Both the position numbers and the translations under genes were made by a program. Below are positions 45,949 to 58,468 of a DNA stretch of 64,000 nucleotides, one piece after another. This DNA comes from Ascaphus truei. Lineage: Eukaryota; Chordata; Amphibia; Anura; Ascaphidae. The notes beneath the pieces were generated by a model. It did no database searches. It worked only from the letters and a program-made list of their open reading frames with translations, and had not been told where the DNA came from. The stretch spans positions 115,005,004 through 115,069,003 of the forward strand of contig CM071568.1 in assembly GCA_036426205.1 (NCBI GenBank). Reading direction: 5' to 3'. Numbering within the stretch: position 1 is the stretch's first letter; the number at the start of each line of letters is the position of its first letter.

Positions 45949-46670
45949 TATAGCATAGCCTCCCAGCCGATACTTATTTTTCCTGGGCCCTTCCAGTGGC
46001 AGTCCTGTTAGGAGCAGGCAGTGGATGGGTTAATTCCTTCTTTAGGCTCTATGTGTGTATTACAGACTTGGATACAATTCAGGTATCCAAGGACAGGCCT
46101 AGCAACCACCAGAGAGTGTCAGCCTGAGAGAAGGATACTGATTGGTTCATCCAAAAGCAGTGAGCACCAATCAGTATTCAACCTCTTCTGATATGGCGCA
46201 GGGTTCCAACCCCCAATCTCAGTTTATAAATTCTGACACTCTCCTAAATTAGTGAGTTCTGGTAGAAGAAGAGTAACAGGCCTGAAAGGGGCCAAATGCC
46301 TGAGTCAGGGCTCTGACCAGCATGGGAGAAAAGAGAGAAAAGGGATACTTCTGTGCTTGCTGTACAATTGTCATCTGCCTGCAATAAAGCCAGTTGTATC
46401 AGAAACAGTGTGATTACTGTCTGCTGCCTGTTGTTGTGAAGAAAGATCAAGATGTCAGAATGGCTGCCCCTGCAGAGAATCTGTTCTGAATGGAGGTGCT
46501 GCACTATGAGGAATAAAGGTAACCTGCACCCCTGTTCTGGCTCTCCCCACACCATCGCGGAGCACTCAACCCTTCTGTTTACCTACAGGTCATAGCACCA
46601 TACCCTAACAGAAGTAGCTAGACGACGCATACCCCCCAATATCACTTAGGGTGGGGGTAAAAGGGCTACA
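45949..46670 (+). mobile_element. Solo LTR, plus strand
   Basis: TATAGCATAGCCTCC to AAAAGGGCTACA, flanked by CTTG on both sides. TTTATAAAT near 46225, AATAAAGCC near 46384, U5 core TGGAGGTGCTGCACT at 46491-46505. Clearly alignable with 60235-60980. Confidence 0.85.
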
Positions 46671-47796
46671 CTTGTAAACTTAATATAGTTCTTTTAGGAT
46701 TTGGGTGTATACGCTCAGATTTCTTCTTCTTACAGAACAATGTCTAATCATCTCATGTCTTCCCATCAAATTCCTGATCACCTACCATATAATGTTCTCC
46801 TTCTCACCTTCAACGTTCTCCACTTGTCTTCTCCATACATATCCACTTTGATATCTATGCCCCTGCTCATCTCCTGCTTTCTGCTCAAAATTGTCTCTGT
46901 TCAACTCCGAACACCTCCACTGCTGTTTCTTGCCTTAAACATTTTCCCCTCTCTTCCCCATACCTGAGAAACTTCCTCACACTCAGTATATGCCAAGCAC
47001 ACCTACTAAATGAATCATTTTAATAATATGGACTCATGACCACTACCTCACATGCACCGATGCACCTACCAGCTAAGTAGCACGTAGCATGGTCAAGCAC
47101 TGCCATCTACTGCACTTACTCATTTACCTACTGTCTCTGTTAGTCTCTTAGATGCTACCTAGATTGTAAGGTTTCCAGGCAGGGATTTGCTTTCCTATTA
47201 TCTGATTTTATGTGTGTTGCACTTACTGCACCGACACACTTTATTCGAGCAAATACCCAGTATGTACCTGGCAGATACCTGGAATGCGCCGCTCCTCACC
47301 TCTGACAAGCCCCGTTGCGTTTGCCTTCCCAGCCTGGGTTCATGCCTGGCTGACGGGCGGCTGATCTGTTAAATGATAATGATTAGGATTTAATAGGCTG
47401 CAATGCTTCGCGTGTCTACCAGATGGCATAAATTCATGAATTGTAATGCAGTATATATATATATATACTGTGCAGTATTGCAGCCAGCGGGAATAAAATG
47501 CTTCAATCCCTGCCTTGAAAATACCTCAATGCACTCGGGCAGAAAACAGTCACAAACCTCAATACACCCGGGTATACCCGAATTCATGGGACTAGCCGAG
47601 CTCGAATAAAGTGTGTCGCCAGTGTATAGTTCCCTGTAACAAAATGGATAGTGGTGCGCTCAAGATTAATAGTGGTACCTCTAAATAGAGTATAGTGTTA
47701 TAATATATAAACAATTAGCCAAGCTTAGGCTCTTAATGTGAAATAAGTGCAGCTAGTCAAAATTGATGACTCAAAACATCAATATGAGGAGGAAAT
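46671..47796. other. LINE-tail-like and unassigned sequence
   Basis: 46700-47225 is C- and T-rich and includes TAGATTGTAAGGTTTCCAGG, reminiscent of an L2-type 3' UTR in plus orientation, but without a certain coding part. A TA run lies at 47452-47466. No gene. Confidence 0.35.
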
Positions 47797-48951
47797 AGTG
47801 AAAAGATAAAAACAAGCGCAAGAGTTCACATAATACATTTTTAGTAAGATATATATAATATCGATTAGTCGATTAAACATAATAAAGTCTATATTGATAA
47901 GTTTCAAACTAAGTTTCGGTTTTAAAGCTTATCAATATAAACTTTATTATGTTTAATTGACTAATCGATATTGTCCTGTTCTCTTTTTTCTATTATCTCT
48001 TTATCATTCTAGGCACTAAAGATCATTTAATACTATACAGTTAGGATTTTATAGATATTGAATAATTCTGCTTATGAAGTCTTTTTTGGAGGGGTAGGAT
48101 TATGTAAATCCCGCTAGTAAGTTCAGCTGATGTTTTATCAAGTATAGTTAATGCACCAATAAGGTACTACCTATTCTAATTCTTTACATTTGTTAACACC
48201 TAGAATCAATGATCTTTTGGGTTTAAATAGCACACATTCTCAAATTCAATCATTCCCTTATGAAGTATCTGTTGATACGAAATGCGTTGGAAATAGATTG
48301 TGTGCTGTTTCTCTATTTTTGCTATAATCTATATTTAGCTCCTTATTGCCATTCTGGCTATTTTCATTGCAAGCTATCGAATCCACTTAGAAGACAAGGT
48401 TGATACTGTGTTCAACTGCAACAGCTGTGGTGTAGTCCAGGTGATCCAGCCCTTTTTCACTCACACGACGGTGATCCAGCCCCCTTTCACCCATACTACG
48501 GTGACATGTGGAGTTCAATGCTGAGGACCGGCAGCGGATGCATTCCCTAACTGGAGTTGATCCTCATCTGACGTGTTGTGGACATTTGTTTGCAAGGACG
48601 ATCGGAGGTGGGAGTCATGTGAAGTTGGACTTACCTTTCTTCTAAGTTTGGGACGTGATCGTTTATAACATCGAACCGGGAGCAGGTGCCTTTCTTGCTG
48701 GCCTTACCTATTATTCGTGTGCAGACTTTCACCGTTCTGCCTTACAACCTGGCGAATTTCTTTTTGGAAACCAAGATGAGTTTGTGACATTTAAGGAAAC
48801 CTGGTAACACTGTATCAATCCTAATGCAACACAGTTATTTCTCTATGTAGCACTACTCATGTGCTTTTTATATTCAAATATACGGTATATATTTTTTTTT
48901 ACTAAAAAAAATTATGTGAACTCTTGCGCTTTTTTTTCTCTTTTCACTTAT
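47797..48951. mobile_element. Inverted-repeat Penelope-type unit
   Basis: Left arm 47797-47855 (TAGTGAAAAGATAAAAACAA, then GCGCAAGAGTTCACATAAT) reappears inverted at 48885-48951. Inside it, a 45-bp inverted pair with a 26-bp spacer lies at 47857-47901 and 47928-47972. A hammerhead-like motif is at 48256-48290. No coding sequence. Outer limits and target duplication not resolved. Confidence 0.6.
48256..48290 (+). ncRNA. Hammerhead-like motif
   Basis: CTTATGAA box, stem GTATC/GATAC with a short loop, then GAAATGCGTTGG. The GAAA box is intact. Confidence 0.45.
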
Positions 48952-49313
48952 AGTTCGCTGTATTGTATCATCACCTTTGTTAGATGGTGAGTGCATTGTT
49001 GGCGCTATAATAAATAAAAATGTACACACACACAAACATGGTCATCTTCTTGTGGTTTTTTTTAAATGGGAACATTCATCTCCTTTCTGCGTTATTTGGC
49101 ACCATGCCAATGTTGAAATTTGAATAGTTCCCATCCCTCCCTGACAGAGATGCAGATGCAGTGGATGACTCTTTCTTAGTGGGAGGGGTGGTAAGTCTGG
49201 CACAACACACAAGATAGAAACTACTGGAAGTGACACATCTGCCATGTTTCAAGTTGCATATGAAAAATACGATATACTGTAGTTTACTATTAAAACACTT
49301 AAAAAAATACTTA
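48952..49313. other. Unassigned, no gene
   Basis: Begins with GGCGCTATAATAAATAAAAA and a short CA repeat, possibly the 3' end of the preceding unit. Confidence 0.35.
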
Positions 49314-50106
49314 TGTAGCCCGATCCTCCCTTTGGCTCTCCTTACCTCTGCTGCAGGCAGGTAGCCAGTAAGGACACCACCATTTTGTTTGTGTGCTCGC
49401 ATGCGCAGAAAAGGTTCGCGCATGCAAAGGTTTCAGCAGTCCCAGGGGCTGCACAACACATGACACAGTACAGCCAATAGTGCTGCTAGAATCTCCCGAG
49501 GGGAGATTGGAACTTTGGGTGTGCTTGAAGTTTGAGATGACAGTTAGGAGAGTGGCAGTTGGAGCTGGGACAAAGAAGGAATAAGTTATACTGTATGTGC
49601 AGATGTCATTGGCATCTGCACTAGTCTGACAAAAAACGTGTAAAAGCTCCAAGAGTGACGGTCAATGCTGCTTAGAAGCAGCCATTAATCATAAGTGTTC
49701 ATTCAGTTATTGGAGTTTGACACCGGATAATGCGGGTTGAAAGGGTAGAATGACAGGGTGAGGAAAGGAGGGCTTTTACGGAACACTGAGGGGACAAAAC
49801 ATGAGAAGGCAACTCACTCAGTCTCCCTCGGTTAGCCCCGGCTGCGCCCGGTGTGGAGTACACGTTACTCACGATCAACCACCGCCTGTCTCCCTGGGAA
49901 TCCAATGTGACCCTGGCGTACAGAGACATCTCCCTGGAACCTCCGGTGGTGAATGTAGATCCTCTCTCAGTAGCAAAGTGAATAGGTGAAGATCAATATC
50001 CATCCGCTCCGTGGAAGAAAAATAGAACTCACCAGCAAGAGAAGTTAAAACCTAATTTATTAAACTACATAAGAAACAAAATAAACAAACAGTACAAAGT
50101 ACTCTC

Positions 50107-50143
50107 CCATGCGTTTCACGCCCACTATGGCGCTTTTTCAAGG
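50107..50143 (-). ncRNA. Hammerhead-like motif
   Basis: Minus strand CCTTGAAAAA box, stem GCGCC/GGGCG around a short loop, then GAAACGCATGG, followed downstream by TTTAATAAATTAGG. Confidence 0.45.
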
Positions 50144-50586
50144 AGAAACTAGGCCAGATACCCCCTATTATGCCCCAGCTAGGCTCCAACTCCCACATAG
50201 TTTGTGACTGCGATAGGGACTTGCCCCTCAAATAGTGACCCTACCCTGCTTAGTAATATTAGTGTTAGGGACACATGGAGATGCCGTATGGTGGCTGCGG
50301 CCTGTGGTCCAGGACACAGATCGCCATACATTAATAAAGACATTGTTTACGGTGGTACAATCCACGAGGGACCCACCCAACGTAGAGGTGGAGACTTCGC
50401 TGTATCAGCATCAGATCCGTGGATCCCAGCATCGTGGCATCAGCGTGCCTAGGTGTGGCATCACCTGGCAGGTACCGAACCCATCAATGCACCAACTCAA
50501 ACACTATAGTGGGACAACGCTGTCACACACACACTGGGTGGGGGAGTGGAGCATTGGAGGGTATGGCCGTGCGTGGCCTGGTTGGT

Positions 50587-50588
<2 letters not shown>

Positions 50589-50625
<37 letters not shown>
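50589..50625 (+). repeat. (TA)n microsatellite
   Basis: About 18 TA units. Confidence 0.95.
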
Positions 50626-50627
<2 letters not shown>

Positions 50628-50879
50628 AAGGTTATTTATGTTCAGTAAAACTGTTATCTTTCATAAGTGTGTGTTTTATTATATGCGGGTCCTGTAGCGG
50701 GGTTATTCTACATCATAGAATCCTGTACTGGTGGAGGCGCTACCGACCGAACATCGACTCAGTTATACCCCGGGTTCCCAGTAGCGGAGACTCAGATTTC
50801 CTGTGCACCACAGGTATTGCACCATATACACACCGTAGCCACACATGTCTCCGGGGGTGAGGAAAGTGCGCAACACTTA

Positions 50880-52449
50880 CTTTACTGTATGTATCAGTCA
50901 TGAAGAGTGCTGCATTCCAAAGCTTTACATACAAAGAAATACTACTTCTCACCAGTTGATTTCAATAAAAAAAAGAAACGTGATGATTTTCTTGTTTAGG
51001 TCTAGCTCCAGCACTATATAGGAAAAAGGGAAAAAGTAAGTGCACTGGAAAATATCCCACACTATGAAATAGGTGTATAACATTAAATTCTACATATATG
51101 CAGTTTGTCATTTCAGATAATCTCATTAAGATGTTCCTAAATTAAGAGGTGCGTCCTCCACTATCTTCCTACATGGTGCGTCAGTCTTCCACTGCAGAAG
51201 TTAATTGTCTAATATGAACAAAAATATTCCAGAACCACGTGACTACACGAAGAGAAACTGACAATAAATACATTTTCTACTTCCTAAGTGCCTCATGATA
51301 TAGGTACCCACAACCAATGCTACACTAAAGCACCTCACATCACACTTCAAGCCTCTGCTCTAGCAGCTGTTCCTGGCCCAAAAGAAAAGAGGAGCTCACT
51401 AGCAATCATTTAAACCATAAGACACGTATATCCATTCTGGCTTCCAACAGGACTATAAATATAAAGAACCAGAAATCAGATACAAGCTCTACTTCTCAGC
51501 ATGGCCTTGTACTTACCAATGAGAGATTTGCTTTCCCTAGAGTGTGTGCTGCTCTTCGTACATGTGTATGTGCTGTACATTTTATGGCACTATCGCTAAA
51601 CTGGGATAGCCTGATTGAATAACTGGTGCCATTTCTGTGTGACCTTGATCATGTTAAGTTTAAATTTCTGTGTCTTTGACACCAAAAATAGTAATTGTAA
51701 GATGTTCTGGATAGAGATTTATTGTGCCCATAAATTCGATGTGCAGTGCTGCATACACTGCCATGCTATACTATATAAGAAATTATTTCAGATATGCTTT
51801 CAATTCTTCACTGTCCTACAGCTTCAAACTCTTAAATACAAAGCCAGTGATTGCTTTTCCAATCAAATACATCTTTAAAATCCTGCAAAAGGACATAACG
51901 CTGAGGTTTCTGCAAGCTCACTTGTCTCTTCTATGAGAAATATGTCTTTGCATTATGTTCAGACCTAAAAACAGCATGTCCATTAGTATAGGGTCACATC
52001 TGGTGGCTGTTGCCATTCTATCTGTATATGATCTTTAACTCAATAATCTGAAGGGTGGCAATGAGGTCATATTGATCCACTAACAGTTACAAAGTCACAT
52101 TAATAGATATATCATGTATTTCTTACCTATATTACTGGTTCTTTTTAGAGAATGACTGATGGTGTAGCAGACATTGCTTATTGCCTTACTAAATGCTTGT
52201 GTGTCTCTTTCCCAAAGAATCAGAAATGGAAGAAGATAATTATATTGACAAGTATGAATAAGTCTTAGCCATACTAAATAAGAAGTATTTGCTTTTCCCC
52301 CCCTCTCAAGTGTACTTTACACTCAGGGCTCAGGAGGCCATGCTGAGCAATAATGCCCTTAAAAGCTCATGTGAACTTTCAGTTGGGCAGGCTTGTGTTT
52401 AGAAAGGAAAGTCTTAAGATCTGTAATCAGAGCAATCCATAAATGATAG
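50880..52449. other. Unique-looking sequence, no gene
   Basis: No recognised repeat or coding frame. Confidence 0.5.
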
Positions 52450-53926
52450 TATGTATAGGTATATCTTTATGTATATTGCACCATCCAGGTACATAGTGCT
52501 TTACAATACACATGTAACCCTATGTGCCTGTCTTCTAGGGAGATTACATTGGTGTGTTATGTATGGCTACTCCGCATGGGTTACCTTGACTCGGGGTCTG
52601 GATTCAGGTTGCTGGGCGATGAGGTAGTAAAGTTGTAGAATAATGGGCGCCAGGAACTTTTGTCATACAATAGTATTTTATTCAGGTCCCCATGCACAGG
52701 GACCGGATTTATACCACATGTTAATGTTTCTTTATATATTTATTGTTATCGATACATTATGTGCTTCCATGAATGCCCACTCTTAACACTCTGAGGGAGG
52801 TATATCTCTTAGTTGCTTAACTGTTGTGAGACCAGGGCCCCCCTCGTTCTTCTGTTTGGGATACTCCTCTGTATTATCCCAGTAATACTAGTCTCATTGG
52901 GATTCCTAGCAGGTCCTGTACAAATAACCCCACAACTTTGGTCGGTGCAAGAACTGCCACTTCAATGTAGCCGGAGAGGACTTTTAATGAAGATCCGCAG
53001 TTGAGACAATCTGCTGACTCCCTTGAGTCCTCGTTACTGTGGCCCTCTGTGGCATGCCGTTTGCATACTTCAAATCTGTATTGGACTCCTGTGATTTTCT
53101 TCTGGGATCCTGACTTAAAAGGTACTGTTTCTATCTACAACATAATAAACAGGGGGTCCTGGTCTGTGCTATTACTTTAAAAACATTACTTATCCACTCT
53201 CCCCAAGGCTCCACTACTCTTGTCCTCCTGGAACCTACCTTCCCAAACTTTCCCCTCATCTTATATACTCTCCATGATGTCATGATCCCACAAGGTGGGG
53301 CCCGGTACATGCTAACCATACTAAAAACCCTTTAAAGCGGGGTTACACACATGACATAATATTTAAACACAATGGGAATAAGTGCTTTAGACAAAACAAT
53401 AGGAAAAGGAATCCCTGCGCTGAAGAGCTTACAATCTATGTGGTAAGTGGGGAGAATTTACAGAGACAGTAGGATGATGTTCTGGTATGTGCATCTGAAA
53501 GGGGCCAAGGTCAGTGCATAGTATCAGCCAGCGGAGCTACCCATATGCTTCATTAAAGAGGTGTGTTTTAAGAAAGGTACTGAAGGTGGAGAGAGAGGGT
53601 GCCAGTCGGATATTGAGGGGAATGGCATTTCAGAGGTTTGAGGCAGTGAGTGAGAGGTTTAATGCCGGAGAGGGCTTTAGCTACAAAAGGGGTAGACAGA
53701 AGACATCCTTGAGCAGGACGCAAGAGTTGAGCAGGTGTACAGTGAGAAATTAGGGCTAAAATGTAAGGCGGGCAGAAGAGTGTATAGCCTAAAAAGAGAG
53801 GAGCAGAATTTTGTAAGTAATACAGAATGTAATAGGAAGCCACAAGAGGGATTTCAGCAGATACTGAGACAGATTTAGGAGAGAGTAAAGTGATTCTAGC
53901 AGCAGCATTTAGGATAGATTGTAGGG
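52450..53926 (-). mobile_element. L2-like LINE 3' end, split by an LTR
   Basis: Minus strand: broken ORF2 C terminus (53568-53843, e.g. LRPAQGCLLSTPFVAKALSG and TLSLHLQYLS), 3' UTR with AGATTGTAAGCTCTTCAGCG, then a tail with GTAAAGCACTATGTACC at about 52490. It aligns with the better copy at 58469-59227. An LTR of 835 bp sits in the 3' UTR. 5'-truncated near 53926. Confidence 0.75.
52513..53347 (-). mobile_element. Solo LTR, minus strand
   Basis: TGTAACCCTA to GCGGGGTTACA on the plus strand, flanked by CACA on both sides (52509-52512, 53348-53351). In minus sense there is TATATAAG near 53261 and AATAAAATAC near 52674. It lacks the TGGAGGCGCTGCACC core, so it is a different family. Confidence 0.75.
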
Positions 53927-54164
53927 GAAATAAAAATAACTAATAGTATACCGCTCACCAGATAGCAGATAGTATAGCCGATGCAAAGGGATGGTACTGG
54001 CATAGCAAGTAAAAAGGAAGACAACATAGAGATCTTCCACAGATCCCTTTTACCACTGCACAGACAGGTTAATAAAGTAGGTAACAAGGATGTAGTGCTT
54101 CTTGATATGAATAGGAGTGAACTATCGGGATGACGTCATCGCGTTGATGTCGGAGGTCACGGGT
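53927..54164. other. Unassigned, no gene
   Basis: Separates the L2 and Rex1 copies; contains GTTAATAAAGTAGG but no clear element ends. Confidence 0.35.
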
Positions 54165-54745
54165 GAATAAGTGCTGCATGTGGTAGGGGTGAGGAGCTTG
54201 TTCAGATAGATGGGTAGCTTGCCCAAAAAGTATTTGAAGGCAAAACAGTAAAGATGAACTTTGCACCTAGACTCAAGTGATGACCTATCTAGTTTTTTGA
54301 TCATTTCGCAGTGATGTGTGTTGTAGTTGCATTGGAGAACAAAACGGCATATTGAATTGTAGAGGGTATCAAGTTTGCTAAGGTGGGTTTGGGGTGCCGA
54401 GCTGTAAACTATGTCCCCATAGTCGATAATTGGCATTAGCATCTGCTGTGCGATACGCTTTCTGACCAGCCGGCTTAGGGAGGATTTGTTCCTGTAAAGT
54501 GCACCTAGTTTGGCATAGGTTTTGCATGTCAGGGTATCATTGTGCATCCCGAATGGTAAATAGGAGTGAAACCATATGCCCACGTATTTAAAACTAGTAA
54601 CAGGAGTTAGAGTGGTGCTAGCGTTGGTTTTGATCTGGAGCTCAGTCATTGGAAGCTTTAAAAATTTAGCCTGGGTCCCAAATACCATTGTTACAGTCTT
54701 GTAAGTGCTCAAAAAAGAAATTGTTTTGGGAAATCCAATTTTCAA
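54122..54745 (-). pseudogene. Rex1-like RT C-terminal region, second copy
   Basis: 207 codons, almost unbroken. KTVTMVFGTQAKFLKL, TSFKYVGIWFHSYLPFGMHN, TYAKLGALYRNKSSLSRLVR, MLMPIIDYGDIVYSSAPQ, LDTLYNSICRFVLQC, THHCEMIKKLDRSSLESR and FLGKLPIYLNKLLTP. Alignable with 39212-40337 and lacking the MITE found there. Its 3' UTR is cut at about 54165, so the last codons are foreign sequence. Confidence 0.75.
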
Positions 54746-55280
54746 GTCTCAAAAAGTCAGATTGAAGTATGTTCAAGGTCAAGAGGCTATGGCTGTGTGC
54801 ATATAAGATTGTGTCTTTAAGTTGAAAGAATAACATCTTCAGAAATTGAAACTATTAGTCTGTCAGATCATGCCCCCGTCAGATTTGACCTAAATCATAA
54901 GATAAAGAAAGGCAGCTGTAGAATATGGAGATTTCCAACAAATTTGATTAATAATGAAAAACTTAAAGAAGCAATTATATTAATGTGGGAAGATTTTGAA
55001 AAGAATAAGTCAGCACTAAGATAATGGGCCTCATTCAGAGAGGGTTGATAAAAATTATCGCCAGGGCATTTAAAATGCCGTTTTTTTGGGTGTTGCTATC
55101 ACAGTATTCAGAAAGGCTTGATTACCAGTGATAGCAAAATTCCCAAAACGGGCGAGTTGCTGCCAGCGAGAGCCTCGAGCCTCTGAAAAGGCCTAAACCG
55201 GCGATTCATTTCTGCTGCAGAGAGAGCGGCTCTGAGAGAGCCGCCTCTCCCAGCTGAAATGTCGGCCGAAAATTATTTAT

Positions 55281-55580
55281 TTAAATATACATTTCTTTCA
55301 TAGTGTAGATGTGCAGGGGGTCTCCGGAGCTGAACCGCGTTGGTTTCAGGTCCAGGGACCCCCTGCTTCCCGAGATACAGGCCCCTTTATGGGGTGCCGG
55401 TATCTCCTATGCAAGGAGATGTCCCGGTCACGTGACGCGGGACATTTCAATGCAGAGGGATACCAGCACCCCATAAAGGTGCCTGTATCTCGGGAAGCAG
55501 GGGGTCCCGGACATAAAGCCAACGTGGTTCAGCTCCGGAGAACCCCTGCACATCTACACTATGAAGGAAATGTATATTAA
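55281..55580. repeat. Imperfect 300-bp palindrome centred on CACGTG
   Basis: Arms of about 145 bp on either side of TCACGTGA (55428-55435). Example pair: GTGTAGATGTGCAGGGG on the left, CCCCTGCACATCTACAC on the right. Confidence 0.85.
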
Positions 55581-55590
55581 TATTTATTGT

Positions 55591-56219
55591 AATAAACATC
55601 AATACACGCCCCCCTCCGCCCAAACCCATACAGTACAGTAATGGGCAAAATAAATATTATCCAGAAATGGATAATAGATTATTTGCCCATTATTAAACAC
55701 TGCATTAGCATACAAAAATAAAGTAAATAAATACAGTTATACTTACCACAACAGCAGGTCCCTCTGTCCTCCGTAGCAAGAAAGCATATATACATAATAA
55801 AGACATTCTAATGGCCCCTAGCCCCTTAATCACCTTAGCAGTTACTAACTGCTATAGTCATTAAGGGGTTAACCCACCCTGACCCGATACAAACCCGGGA
55901 GAGCTAAGCACCCACCCTGACTGACTATACCACCCTATACCCATTGAGTAGTATAGTGGTACATCATACCCATATAATAATAATATGGGCATGATAAGCC
56001 TCTATAGCACTCAATGGGCACCCTAATTACAATACATTAGTACACAAGACACACAATAATAAAACCTAACTAAACTCCAAAAAACCACACTTCACTAAAT
56101 AAAAACAGTAGCCAGCTAATCCAATCAATACAAGCAATAACAACATCAACAATGAATTAATTAAACCATTAACCAATCAAACCAATTAATTCCTAAACCA
56201 ACTCAAAATGAATAGTAAC
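55591..56219. other. Interior of the TIR element, no gene
   Basis: AT-rich sequence with ACTAAC/CAATCAA-type short words; no coding frame. Confidence 0.5.
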
Positions 56220-56233
56220 ACTAACCAATCCAA

Positions 56234-57668
56234 TATAACAAACAAAGGATAAACCGGCGCCACAGATAAAAATAAATTCAAACCAATTGGTGTAAAGTCC
56301 AAATGGAGTCCTATAATATGATGGTATGCAAGGATTCTCACATCAACGGTGTATATGTAGAAAAATGAAAAAGAAACAAATTATGGTGCAGTAAATCAAC
56401 ACTATGGCTTAAAGGACTAACTGACAACACAAGACATACAAGACATACAAACGATAAACACTAGCACGGCCTAACCAAAATGAAAGCAAATTTATTAAGT
56501 GTGGAGATAAACACGCATCCGGAGGGGTAAAATTACAACCCTACTCACAAGATGCTGGATAATAACAGCAACAAACTGGATACAGGCTGACGAACTTCCA
56601 AGATGGCGACCGGAGCAATCTGTGGCGTCTCACGTGACAGAGGTGGAAGATGGGTCACTCAAATGACAGGGCTTCCGGGCGGATGTGACGTCACGTCCAC
56701 CGAAGTCCCACCATAGACGTTCCTCCTGTACTCCTCCTCGCAGGCTATCACGATGCCACCACGAATCAGTTTGTGCACTGTAAAGCTGCAAAATACTCCA
56801 CAGGGAACTGCAGATTTCTCCACAGCATAGACAAGCTCTAAAACACTGGAAACTTCCGATGCGTTTCGTACGGCATGCGCGTACTTCTTAAATCCCTTGA
56901 AGAAGTACGCGCCATGCGGATGAAACGCATCGGGAAGTTTCCAGTGTTTTTAGAGCTTGTCTATGCTGTGGAGAAATCTGCAGTTCCCTGTGGAGTATTT
57001 TGCAGCTTTACAGTGCAACAACTGATTCGTGGTGGCATCGTGATGAGCCTGCGGAGGAGGAGTACAGGAGGAACGTCTATGGTGGGACTTCGGTGGACGT
57101 GACGTCACATCCGCCCGGAAGCCCTGTCATTTGAGTGACCCATCTTCCACCTCTGTCACGTGAGGACGCCAAGCAGAATGCTCCGGTCGCCATCTTGGAA
57201 GTTCGTCAGCCTGTATCCAGTTTGTTGCCTGTTATTATCCAGCATCTTGTGAGTAGGGTTGTAATTTTACCCCTCCGGATGCGTGTTTATTCTCCACACT
57301 TAATAAATTTGCTTTTCATTATTGTTAGGCCGTGCTAGTGTTTATCGTTTGTATGTCTTGTATGTCTTATGTTGTCAGTTAGTCCTTTAAGCCATAGTGT
57401 TGATTTACTGCACCATAATTTGTTTCTTTTTCATTTTTCCACATATACACCGTTGATGTGAGAATCCTTGCATACCATCATATTATAGGACTCCATTTGG
57501 ACTTTACACCAATTGGTTTGAATTTATTTTTTATCTGTGGCGCCGGTTTATCCTTTGTTTGTTATGCTGTTATGACTGATTGTACTATCAGTTTTTTATC
57601 TGGCTGCCTGTGTTTTATACTATCCAGTTTTATGACCAGCGCTGTTGCACACCATTCTTTTTTTCTGT
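56234..57668. mobile_element. Fold-back Penelope-type element with 1.33-kb palindrome
   Basis: ACTAACCAATCCAA at 56220-56233 is repeated at 57669-57682, a 14-bp target duplication. The insert is a near-perfect palindrome (56235-57565, arms about 660 bp, centre near 56895) plus a 103-bp single-copy tail at the right end. Each arm starts at the centre with a hammerhead-like motif (GAAACGCATCGGGAAG), passes TTAATAAATTTGC and ends with ATAAATTCAAACC-type sequence. One complete unit plus one inverted truncated unit is a known arrangement for Penelope-like terminal repeats. No coding sequence. The open frame at 56875-57102 is a by-product. Confidence 0.9.
56857..56934. ncRNA. Paired hammerhead-like motifs at the palindrome centre
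   Basis: Plus strand: CCTTGAAGAA box, stem around GCGCCATGCG, then GAAACGCATCGGG (56895-56934). The same motif, slightly changed, lies inverted at 56857-56893. Confidence 0.45.
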
Positions 57669-57682
57669 ACTAACCAATCCAA

Positions 57683-58460
57683 ACAATGAATTACTACAAC
57701 ATTAATGAATTTAAACAGTAAAATACAAAGAAAGAATTTCTAACAATATCTGAACTAACCATAAAACGCATTAGCTAACATAATATAACATTAACTACAA
57801 ACGAACACCAATCGCAAACCTTTTATTAGCATTAAGCATGAAAAAACAAAAAATCACATCCACATAATAAACTGAAATGAAAAAAAGCAACAGCAATACA
57901 AAGCCAGAAATGCCCCCCAAATATTGTCATAATAATGTATTAATCTGTACCCTGAAGTGGTACAGATTAATATATTATCAGGCAATGTGCCTCCCCCAAA
58001 AAATCAAAAAACCCATCCAAAGAATAAACCTGAAAAAAGAGACATTTACAAACATTCAATATATTACTTACCATTCGAAGCGGTGGCCCTCCGACTCCCG
58101 GGGTAACAGGAAGCTCACGTACCTTGAAGCCCTCCAACAGCATCCGATGCCATCCGCCATGAAGATCCTGATCAGGTACCCAAATCTTCTTTTTTCTTTC
58201 TTTAAACATCTTCTTCTATCTTCATCTGTCACCATCATCATTGGATTTGGGGAGAAGATCGCCTTTTAGGGCTGCGATAGGTCGCGACAGCCAACTCGCG
58301 GGTATCTGAATCGCGCAAGTTTATGATCCTCCCGAAAATGGTCGATTAGCGGCTGATCGCCTCTCAATTGGCAATTTTCTATTGATCATAAAATTTTGCG
58401 TCGATACAGGCCGTTATTGAGCACTTATCGAAGCTTTCTGAATACGAGTAGCCATTTTGG
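57683..58460. other. Interior of the TIR element, no gene
   Basis: Right half of the 55026-59265 element. No recognisable protein; frames at 57877-58269 and 57967-58209 overlap on opposite strands without domains. Confidence 0.45.
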
Positions 58461-58468
58461 TCGATAAG

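Larger units (their letters stand above)
49314..50875 (+). mobile_element. LTR, CpG type, with nested Penelope-type sequence
   Basis: TGTAGCCCGATCC to GTGCGCAACA, flanked by CTTA on both sides (49310-49313, 50876-50879). U3 has GCGCATGC boxes; U5 core TGGAGGCGCTACCGA at 50732-50746. Within it lie a minus-strand terminal repeat with a hammerhead-like motif (about 49930-50145) and a TA microsatellite. Confidence 0.7.

Noticed and set aside
56875..57338. Open frames in the right arm of the palindrome
   Set aside because: They arise in non-coding terminal-repeat sequence, and the left arm has frame-breaking changes.
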